From Alistipes sp. (GTDB lineage: Bacteria; Bacteroidota; Bacteroidia; Bacteroidales; Rikenellaceae), in NCBI GenBank assembly GCA_017555695.1, contig JAFZFX010000010.1:1-40576 (forward strand): a DNA stretch of 40,576 nt. Direction: 5' to 3'. The translations under genes were made by a program, and so were the position numbers. Every line of letters begins with the position of its first letter. The stretch's first letter is position 1. Below, in pieces: positions 15,718-22,321 of the stretch. The notes beneath the pieces were generated by a model that did no database searches, was not told the origin of the DNA, and saw nothing but the letters and a program-made list of their open reading frames with translations.

Positions 15718-16644
15718 TTATTTCTTGCTCAACAGGTAACGCTCGCAGTCGAGTGCAGCGATGCAACCCGAACCAGCGGCTGTGATGGCCTGACGATAGT
15801 GGGGATCCTTCACATCACCTGCAGCGAAGACGCCCTCGATGTTGGTCTTCGATGTGCCAGGTACGACCTTGATGTAACCCTCCTCGTCGAGGTCTATCTT
15901 GCCTCTGAAGAGCTCGGTGTTGGGGTGGTGGCCGATGGCCAAGAAGAAACCGCTGATGTCGATAGTGGTCTCCTCGCCCGATGAGTGGCGCAGCAATGCT
16001 CCTGTTACGCCATCCTCGTCGCCCAAAACCTCCACGGTGTTGTACTCGAACATAACCTTGATGTTGGGTGTAGAGAATACTCTCTCCTGCATAGCCTTCG
16101 ATGCGCGCAAGAAGGGCTTTCTAACAATCAGATATACCTGCTTGCAGATCGATGCCAGGTAGGTTGCCTCCTCGCAAGCGGTGTCACCACCACCTACAAC
16201 GGCTACATCCTGCTTGCGGTAGAAGAATCCGTCGCAAGTGGCGCAGGCGCTCACGCCCTGACCGCGATACTTCATCTCAGAGCCCAAGCCCAAGTACTTA
16301 GCCGAAGCACCCGTAGCGATGATGATAGAGTCGGCCTGAACCTGCTTCTCGCCGTCGATAGTGGCAACGAAGGGACGAGAGTCGAAGTCCACATTTGTAA
16401 CCACACCGAAGCGTACATCAGCGCCGAAACGCTGTGCCTGACGCTTCAGGTCAGCCATCATCTCCGAACCCTTGATGCCCTCGGGGTAGCCAGGGAAGTT
16501 CTCGATATCGGTAGTTGTTGTGAGCTGTCCGCCGGGCTCGATACCCTCGTAAACGATTGGCGCAAGGTTGGCGCGTGAAGCGTAGATTGCAGCCGTGAAA
16601 CCAGCAGGACCGCTACCTATGATAAGACATTTTGTCTGTTCCAT
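15718..16644 (-). CDS. trxB: Thioredoxin reductase
   Basis: The 308-residue flavoprotein has the FAD-binding GSGPAG (11-16), the redox-active CATC (134-137) in an ACATCDGFF context, a second NADPH-binding GGGDTACEEA, and a C-terminal AAGDVKDPHYRQAITAAGSGCIAA. It reduces thioredoxin with NADPH. Its ATG is 44 bp after the WG pseudokinase gene, so it may be read through from the upstream kinase/VWA unit. The combination could reflect a redox or stress theme, but trxB is a housekeeping gene and chance placement is equally possible. Confidence 0.96.
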   Translation of the reverse strand: MEQTKCLIIGSGPAGFTAAIYASRANLAPIVYEGIEPGGQLTTTTDIENFPGYPEGIKGSEMMADLKRQAQRFGADVRFGVVTNVDFDSRPFVATIDGEKQVQADSIIIATGASAKYLGLGSEMKYRGQGVSACATCDGFFYRKQDVAVVGGGDTACEEATYLASICKQVYLIVRKPFLRASKAMQERVFSTPNIKVMFEYNTVEVLGDEDGVTGALLRHSSGEETTIDISGFFLAIGHHPNTELFRGKIDLDEEGYIKVVPGTSKTNIEGVFAAGDVKDPHYRQAITAAGSGCIAALDCERYLLSKK

Positions 16645-16688
16645 AATCTGTTGTATTTTATTGTTTTATGTAATTAATTATTCTCTTG

Positions 16689-17660
16689 TTAAATCACGGG
16701 CTCTACATCGCCGAAGGGGCACAACTGCTGTCCGAAATAGTCGAACACGCTCCACTTGCCGTCGATGCATACCATCGACTCGCCCTTGTGCGGGTTGTAC
16801 TCCACGATGTCGTATTGCGGCGGGATGATATACTCCCCTTGCTTGTTGATAAGGCCCATTCCTTCCGAAGTCTCCACCTCGGCACGACCTTCGCTGAAGT
16901 CGTTTACCCACAGATATTGCGGGCGGATAACGAAGCGATTATTGCTATCGACAAATCCCCAACCCTCGCTATCCTCTACGGCCACCAGACCTTCGCTCAT
17001 CTGACCCACCGTGATGTGGCCCTCGAAGGTGGTTGTCGCTCCATACGCAGCATACTCTACATCGCGCACAATCTGCTGCTGGGAGAACTCCTCCAACGCC
17101 GATTTCATACTCTCCAACGCCTCGTCGTCGCCACCCGAAAGATTTGTGGCATAGTACCAGCGTATGGGGTAGAGGCGGTTGTGGTCATCTATCAGCAGGT
17201 TTTCTACCTTCAGGTTGTTGTGCGATAGGTCGGCCTCTTGCAGAGCCTTGTGCAGTGCAGATACCGAGCCAAGTAGCGTAGCCGCATACTCCGCATCACT
17301 CGCCGCCGTAGCCCACTCTTCGGCAAAGGGTAGCCCCCTGCGAAGTGGCTCCAGCAGGATGTCGCTGCGGCGTAGTGTGCCGAGCGCATCTTCGTAGCAT
17401 ATCTCATCACGCAGTATCTTCAGTTCAGGAACGAACTCTACTGCGGTGTGGCGTTTTGTAGGGATGAACTTCTCGGCTCTGCGTAGCGACAGTGACGAAA
17501 GCGGCGCATAGAGCATATAGCGTCCATCCTCACACTCTATCTCGCACTCGGCAAAGAGTGTCGAACGACGAATCTCGCTGATGCACTTGATGTCTTTCAG
17601 TGTGCGGAAGTGGCTGTCGGGTGATTGCAAAGCCTCACGGAGCGAAGAGATAGTCATCAT
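16689..17660 (-). CDS. WG-repeat protein with degenerate protein-kinase domain (pseudokinase)
   Basis: The 323-residue protein has two parts. Residues 1 to about 200 are a kinase fold in which all catalytic residues are lost: the HRD-type loop reads SHNNLKVEN (H137, N139, N144), the DFG-type site reads PIRWYY (R157 where Asp is expected), and the beta-3 Lys position (around 50-52) has no lysine. Residues about 213-303 hold WG repeats: EGLVAVEDSEGWGFVD, SEGRAEVETSEGMGLIN and a third KGESMVCIDGKWSVFD. The N-terminus (MMTISSLREA..FRTLKDI) resembles that of the active kinase at 18547-19686 (MTTISNIVDA..WRTLRGI), so they look like paralogues. It follows the VWA gene after 2 nt, thus translationally coupled. 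Probably a scaffold or regulator; function unknown. Confidence 0.78.
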   Translation of the reverse strand: MMTISSLREALQSPDSHFRTLKDIKCISEIRRSTLFAECEIECEDGRYMLYAPLSSLSLRRAEKFIPTKRHTAVEFVPELKILRDEICYEDALGTLRRSDILLEPLRRGLPFAEEWATAASDAEYAATLLGSVSALHKALQEADLSHNNLKVENLLIDDHNRLYPIRWYYATNLSGGDDEALESMKSALEEFSQQQIVRDVEYAAYGATTTFEGHITVGQMSEGLVAVEDSEGWGFVDSNNRFVIRPQYLWVNDFSEGRAEVETSEGMGLINKQGEYIIPPQYDIVEYNPHKGESMVCIDGKWSVFDYFGQQLCPFGDVEPVI

Positions 17661-17662
17661 AG

Positions 17663-18517
17663 TTACTGCATATTATTTACGCTTCGTGAGCCAATGTTAA
17701 TAATCGACAACAACTCTATAATCGAGGCGTTGTATCCCATCCCGACAAATGGCGGTGTTGCGCCTGCCCCTTTGAGTTGCATAATAGCCTCGTTGAATAC
17801 CTCGGGCATCTCGCTCGAACACTCGGCCAGAGTGCGGGCGTAGCGGTCGGCGTGCGAAAGCTCCTCCGCCATCGGAAATACCATCGCGGGCAGGGTGTGG
17901 TTGGCCGAGATGTGTATGTTCAGCATCAGCACATTGCCATCCGAAGTCGAAACTCGGCGAATCTGCGAGCATACATCCGTTAGCTCTCTGTCGTCGCAGT
18001 CCGACGACTCGCCATCTGTAATGTTAATCACTACGGGCGGAAAACTCTCTCTGTTCTGCTCCGTGGCGCACCACTTCTCCACCATATCGCGTATGTGCAG
18101 CATTGCCTCATACATCGGTGTCTTGCCTTCGGCCTTGGGCTGAAACCACTGCGTCAGAGTGTGTTCCACCATAGCCGATGAGCCGTCGGGCATCGACTCC
18201 TCCACGGCCATTGTTGTGGGTTCGGGTGCCATTGCCGCCAACTCCTCCACCGATATGAATCCATCCTTGTGAAGTAGCATCTCCACCTCGTCGTTAGAGT
18301 AACCCACCACCGCTACATCGTAGTAGTTGCGCAGCGAGTCAATTCGGCGACAGCGGTCGATAATTTCCGTAATCAGAGAGCCTGCCATCATCGTCACAGC
18401 CTCGGCCTTGCTTAACATCATACGGCCCAGACGGATACGCTCCTGCATTGAGCCCGAGCGGTCGAGCGCAATGATGATAGCAGCGCGATGACGGCGTGTA
18501 ATCTCCTGTGAATACAT
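17663..18517 (-). CDS. VWA-domain protein with intact MIDAS site
   Basis: The 284-residue protein is a von Willebrand factor A domain: strand RAAIIIALDRSGSM with the MIDAS DxSxS (D19, S21, S23), a third ligand Thr in EGKTPMYEA (T133), and Asp in NITDGESSD (D168). No signal peptide or transmembrane helix, so cytoplasmic. It resembles the TerY-type VWA proteins that accompany kinases and PP2C phosphatases in bacterial signalling (family knowledge). Its own promoter lies 19 nt upstream, inside the end of the kinase gene. It is followed 2 nt later by the pseudokinase gene. The intact MIDAS predicts metal-dependent binding of a protein partner. Confidence 0.85.
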   Translation of the reverse strand: MYSQEITRRHRAAIIIALDRSGSMQERIRLGRMMLSKAEAVTMMAGSLITEIIDRCRRIDSLRNYYDVAVVGYSNDEVEMLLHKDGFISVEELAAMAPEPTTMAVEESMPDGSSAMVEHTLTQWFQPKAEGKTPMYEAMLHIRDMVEKWCATEQNRESFPPVVINITDGESSDCDDRELTDVCSQIRRVSTSDGNVLMLNIHISANHTLPAMVFPMAEELSHADRYARTLAECSSEMPEVFNEAIMQLKGAGATPPFVGMGYNASIIELLSIINIGSRSVNNMQ

Positions 18518-18536
18518 AAATCGGTGATTTTCTTCG

Positions 18537-18567
18537 CAAATATAGTCTATTTGTCTAAATTTTGCAA
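18537..18567 (-). promoter_or_regulatory. Internal promoter for the VWA-pseudokinase pair
   Basis: On the minus strand TTG (complement of 18565-18567), 20 bases, TATATTTG (complement of 18537-18544). The -33 lies within the last codons of the kinase gene (stop at 18547), so VWA and pseudokinase can be expressed without the kinase. Confidence 0.65.
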
Positions 18568-19686
18568 TAAATCAACGCTATTGACAATCTCCTCTCTGCC
18601 GTCGGTGTAGTGGGCTGTAGTGGTGCCGTTGCGCAGAGGTTTTATGCGTGTGCCTCGGTCGAAACTGCGCACTATGCGGCCGTCCATCGCCACCAGGTGA
18701 ACATATCCGCCCAGCTCTGCCACCATCACTCCGTCGGTCGGCTCGTAGCCGTTGTCGAAGTGGGGTTTTATCAGCCAGCGGCCGTCGGCGCAACATCCCC
18801 AGTAGCCGTTAATCTGGTCGAGATGTGGCGTCGAGTCGTCATCTTCAGGTGCGGAAGGCGAAAGAATGTTGCCGAGGTTGAATAATCGCGGAATGGGTGA
18901 AACGAGCATCTGCGACAGCCTGTACGCCTGCGCCATACCTTTGCGGGCAAAGAGTTCGCTGATGCGCTCCAATTCGGCTACATCACCTTTGATTATGCGC
19001 TGTGGCTGTAGGCGTGGTTCTTTGTATTGGCGGAAGTGTTCCAGCGTGGTGGGGTCTATCGCGGCGGTGTGTAGCAACACCGAGATAGCGGCTATCGAGT
19101 AGTCGTCTATGTGTTTGTCGTATAATGCGTTAGTGCGTAGTGGGTGCTGATAGGCGGCCGTTCCTGTTTCTAACGCCAGCTCGCCCGCCAGCGAGGGTAG
19201 GTATGCGGCATCCCAATCTATCGCCTCCATCTGGCCATCCTCTCGTACGATGATATTCTCGGGTTTCAGGTCGCCGTGCGCCCGCTCCGAGAGCAGTATC
19301 CCGCATGCCATTTGGTCGAAGGCCGCCGCCAGGAGTTTCAGCTCTTCGGCTGTGGCGGCACGACAGAGTGCCTCCTCCAATGTCACGCCCTCGATGTAGG
19401 GCGTCAGCAGGCAGTCAATCCACATCTTGCACCCCGTGATATCCACGATGCAGAGCTCGCGCTGAAGATAGGCCGAGCCGTATATCGCTGGCAGATGTTT
19501 GTTGGTGCGGGTGTAGCACTTCAGGCTCTTCTTCTGGCCGTTGTGCATCACTCGGAATGTCACGGCCGCATTGCCCGCCACAAAGCGTGGGCGTCGGCCC
19601 TCCATCTCGGGCACAATGCCGCGTAGCGTGCGCCATACGGTGTACGGGGCAGCTACGGCATCTACTATGTTCGAAATGGTTGTCAT
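18547..19686 (-). CDS. Hanks-type Ser/Thr protein kinase with C-terminal WG-like region
   Basis: The 379-residue protein keeps the kinase catalytic residues: beta-3 Lys K56 (KKSLKCY), HGDLKPEN (H137, D139, N144), a DFG-like AIDWDAAY (D157) and GTAAYQHP (175-182) in the activation/P+1 segment. It should therefore be active. Residues about 290-375 contain WG-like motifs (INGYWGCCADGRWLIKPHFDNGYEP, then VMVAELGGYVHLVAMDGR). No transmembrane helix, unlike PknB-type receptors, so it is cytoplasmic. First gene of the kinase-VWA-pseudokinase unit; no clear promoter was found upstream, where the SlyD terminator lies 31 bp away. Substrate unknown; the VWA protein and pseudokinase are the obvious candidate partners (inference). 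Confidence 0.85.
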   Translation of the reverse strand: MTTISNIVDAVAAPYTVWRTLRGIVPEMEGRRPRFVAGNAAVTFRVMHNGQKKSLKCYTRTNKHLPAIYGSAYLQRELCIVDITGCKMWIDCLLTPYIEGVTLEEALCRAATAEELKLLAAAFDQMACGILLSERAHGDLKPENIIVREDGQMEAIDWDAAYLPSLAGELALETGTAAYQHPLRTNALYDKHIDDYSIAAISVLLHTAAIDPTTLEHFRQYKEPRLQPQRIIKGDVAELERISELFARKGMAQAYRLSQMLVSPIPRLFNLGNILSPSAPEDDDSTPHLDQINGYWGCCADGRWLIKPHFDNGYEPTDGVMVAELGGYVHLVAMDGRIVRSFDRGTRIKPLRNGTTTAHYTDGREEIVNSVDLLQNLDK

Positions 19687-19717
19687 CCAAGCCTTTGTGC
19701 TGATGTGATTATATCAA

Positions 19718-19755
19718 AACAGGGCTGCACGACATCCTCTGCCGACAGCCCTGTT
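19718..19755 (-). terminator. Terminator after the SlyD-like gene
   Basis: A perfect 10-bp stem, AACAGGGCTG (19718-19727) with CAGCCCTGTT (19746-19755). On the minus strand it is followed by TTGATATAAT, a short T/A-rich tract. Confidence 0.7.
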
Positions 19756-19773
19756 AAAATTATTTGTAGCGAA

Positions 19774-20334
19774 TTAGTTGCAACCGCAGTCGCAATCCTT
19801 CTCGCCACCCTCGCAGCCACCTTCGCAACCGCCCTCGCAGTCACCGTGGCAACCGCAGCTGCAGCCGCCCTGAGCAGCCAAATCCTCGGGTGTTACATCG
19901 CGTACCTCTACAACCTCAACATCGAAGTTCAATGTCTTGCCAGCCATAGGGTGGTTGAAGTCCATCTTAACTGTCTCCTCGGCTACCTCCTTCACAACGC
20001 CCATCATGCGGTTGCCCTGTGCGTCGCTCATAGGAATCTGGTTGCCAACGAACAACATCTCGTCAGCCACCTTACCGTCAATCATAAAGATATTCTTGGG
20101 CAGATCTACTACAGCCTCGGGGATAATCTCGCCGTAACCGTCGGCGGGAGCCAATGTGAACGATACCTTATCGCCAGCCTCTTTGCCCATAATTGCGCCC
20201 TCGAACTTGGGCAACAACATACCTGCACCGCATACAAACTGCAAGGGCTGACCCTCGCGTGACTGGTCTGCAATCTGTCCGTCTACTGTCAGCGTGTAGT
20301 GTACTGACACCATCTTTGAATTTTCTACTTTCAT
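19774..20334 (-). CDS. slyD: SlyD-like FKBP isomerase with Cys-rich metal-binding tail
   Basis: The 186-residue protein starts with an FKBP domain (VSVHYTLTVDGQIADQS, LPKFEGAIMGKEAGDKVSFTLAPADGYGE). A flap (IF) domain is inserted as in SlyD (about 80-125), and the sequence ends with AAQGGCSCGCHGDCEGGC and further repeats: nine Cys plus one His in about 30 residues. SlyD is a prolyl isomerase and chaperone whose tail binds nickel and other metals, in E. coli helping hydrogenase maturation (family knowledge). The tail here is Cys/Gly-rich instead of His-rich, which predicts zinc or copper-type binding (inference). A consensus promoter is 50 nt upstream, divergent from the DUF4838 gene. Confidence 0.92.
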   Translation of the reverse strand: MKVENSKMVSVHYTLTVDGQIADQSREGQPLQFVCGAGMLLPKFEGAIMGKEAGDKVSFTLAPADGYGEIIPEAVVDLPKNIFMIDGKVADEMLFVGNQIPMSDAQGNRMMGVVKEVAEETVKMDFNHPMAGKTLNFDVEVVEVRDVTPEDLAAQGGCSCGCHGDCEGGCEGGCEGGEKDCDCGCN

Positions 20335-20383
20335 TATAATGTGTGTTTTTAGTTATTACTCTACTTTTAGTAATTGAATCATA

Positions 20384-20415
20384 CAAAGATATACACTTCG
20401 CTCCGAAGTGCCAAA
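20384..20415 (-). promoter_or_regulatory. Promoter of the SlyD-like gene
   Basis: Minus strand TTTG (complement of 20412-20415), 20 bases, TATCTTTG (complement of 20384-20391). Consensus spacing. Leader of about 45 nt. Confidence 0.7.
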
Positions 20416-20430
20416 TTTCGAAAAGAAAAT

Positions 20431-20462
20431 TTTGTTTTTATATATGGAATACACTAATTTTG
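20431..20462 (+). promoter_or_regulatory. Promoter of the DUF4838 gene
   Basis: TTTG (20431-20434), 20 bases, TAATTTTG (20455-20462). Exact consensus, with about 25 nt of leader before the ATG pair at 20494. Its -33 box lies 15 bp from that of the divergent SlyD promoter. Confidence 0.7.
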
Positions 20463-20493
20463 CTTGTGTTTATAATTCTAACTAACATAATAG

Positions 20494-22245
20494 ATGATGA
20501 AAAAAATACTTGCGATAATTTGTGTGGTGGTCGCTATTTTTGTGGCATTTGGGAGGAGTCAAGATACTCTTTTGTTTAATGACGGACAGAGTGAATATTC
20601 AATTGTTTTATGTGATGATGCCTCTATATCAGAACAGACCGCCGCGAAAGAGTTGCAGGGTTATCTGCAAAAGATTAGTGGGGCTCTGCTCCCGTTGCTA
20701 AATAGTAATGAATTGGTAGAGGGCGGCAAACATATATATGTTGGTTTTAACGAGGAGTATGCTGCCGAATATGGTGTAGAACTCCCCAAAGACAGTGATG
20801 AAGGATACACCTATCGCACTGTTGGTGATAACATCTGGATTTATGGTGGCAAGAATCGAGGCACGATGTACGGAGTCTATTCATTCCTCGAAAATGAGTT
20901 TGGCGTAAGGTGGTACACCGTAGATTATACAAAGATTCCTACTGCCAAAAAGTGGAGAGTAAAAGAGTTGTGCCATAGCGAACAGCCATTTATACAATAC
21001 CGTTTTGTGCAATATTTTAACGCAGATTATGGCGATTGGCAGGCTCACAACAAATGTAATTCGGCCACTTGGGTTGCTGAAAATGAATATGGAGGACTTA
21101 CTGCATATTGGGAGGGGCACACTTTTAGACTATTCATAACTGCCGACGAGTATTTCGAGGAACATCCCGAATATTTTTCTCTACGCGAGGGTGTGCGCAG
21201 ACCGAATGAGCAAGTGTGTCTGTCAAATCCCGAAGTGTTGCAGATATGTATCGACAAAATGAAACATACTATCGAGGAAAATCCATTGTTTGATGTGTAT
21301 AGTATGTCGCAAAATGATAACCCTTTCCCTTGCGAATGTGAAAAATGTCGTGCTTTAGAGGAGCAATATGGCGGACATTCGGGTATAATTCTTTGGTTTG
21401 TCAATCAAGTTGCAGATGCCATGAAACCATTATACCCCGACAAATATATTGGTACATTTGCCTATCAATATTCACTTGAAGCCCCCACAGGTATCGTTCC
21501 GCGCGATAATGTGGTTATACGACTTTGTAGTTTCGGATTTTGTTTTGCGCACCCGTTAGATGAGTGTAAATATAACGAAGAGTTTGTTCCGATTATTGAA
21601 AAATGGTCGCAGATAGCACCGAATCTTTACATTTGGGATTATGTGGTTAATTTTTGGCAATATGTAGCACCATTCCCGAACTTTAATGTCTTGGCGAATA
21701 ACATAAAGTTGTTCAAAAAACACAATGCCATAGGTGTTCGTGAGCAAGCCGACTATCAGTCTAATGGTGGTGAGTTTTCGGATATGAAGGCTTGGGTGTT
21801 GTCAAAATTGCTATGGAATCCATATCAAGATACTCAAGAGTTGGTATCTCAATTTATAAAAGACTTTTACGGCGAGGCTGCACCTTATGTTCAAAAATAT
21901 TTTGACCTATGTCATTCGCTGATAAAGGATGACACTGAGATGATTTTCTATATTGATGCACACAACCCTCTCTATACTGATAAGTTTGTAAAGGAGGCTA
22001 AAAAGATAGTAACCAAAGCACAACAAGCAGTCGAAAATTCTGATGAGGAGATGCGTCTGCGTGTGGATATGGTTGCTTTGCAAGTGGATTATTTGCGATT
22101 GTATCGTACTCCTCAAGAGACTTTGGCCGACGGAACATACGATTGGGTCTGGAATTTTGTTCGAAAACACAATATCCGCATACACGAAATGCAGGATATT
22201 GAAAAAACAATTCAAATCTACAACGATACTTATCTTGAGAAATAA
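20494..22245 (+). CDS. Secreted DUF4838 (alpha-glucuronidase-like) protein
   Basis: The 583-residue protein starts with a signal peptide (MMKKILAIICVVVAIFVAFGRSQ). An N-terminal GH67-N-like domain follows (TAAKELQGYLQKISGALLP, then GTMYGVYSFLENEFGVRWY), then a long TIM-barrel-like region typical of DUF4838 with SMSQNDNPFPCECEKC (a CxCxxC cluster) and FVNQVADAMKPLYPDKYIGTFAYQYS. DUF4838 members sit in Bacteroidetes polysaccharide-use genes and are suspected glycoside hydrolases; activity here is unproven. Base composition is clearly more AT-rich than the neighbours, and the gene stands alone between its promoter and a terminator, which suggests horizontal acquisition. Confidence 0.85.
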   Translation: MMKKILAIICVVVAIFVAFGRSQDTLLFNDGQSEYSIVLCDDASISEQTAAKELQGYLQKISGALLPLLNSNELVEGGKHIYVGFNEEYAAEYGVELPKDSDEGYTYRTVGDNIWIYGGKNRGTMYGVYSFLENEFGVRWYTVDYTKIPTAKKWRVKELCHSEQPFIQYRFVQYFNADYGDWQAHNKCNSATWVAENEYGGLTAYWEGHTFRLFITADEYFEEHPEYFSLREGVRRPNEQVCLSNPEVLQICIDKMKHTIEENPLFDVYSMSQNDNPFPCECEKCRALEEQYGGHSGIILWFVNQVADAMKPLYPDKYIGTFAYQYSLEAPTGIVPRDNVVIRLCSFGFCFAHPLDECKYNEEFVPIIEKWSQIAPNLYIWDYVVNFWQYVAPFPNFNVLANNIKLFKKHNAIGVREQADYQSNGGEFSDMKAWVLSKLLWNPYQDTQELVSQFIKDFYGEAAPYVQKYFDLCHSLIKDDTEMIFYIDAHNPLYTDKFVKEAKKIVTKAQQAVENSDEEMRLRVDMVALQVDYLRLYRTPQETLADGTYDWVWNFVRKHNIRIHEMQDIEKTIQIYNDTYLEK

Positions 22246-22267
22246 TCTATCTTGAAGTGATAAAGAA

Positions 22268-22302
22268 AATACCCCAAAAGTTGCTTAAACTTTTGGGGTA
22301 TT
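22268..22302. terminator. Bidirectional terminator between DUF4838 and gcvP genes
   Basis: A perfect 15-bp stem, AATACCCCAAAAGTT (22268-22282) with its complement (22288-22302), loop GCTTA. Flanked by A/T-rich tracts on both sides, between convergent genes. Confidence 0.85.
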
Positions 22303-22321
22303 ATTTAATGAGTTTGTGGTT

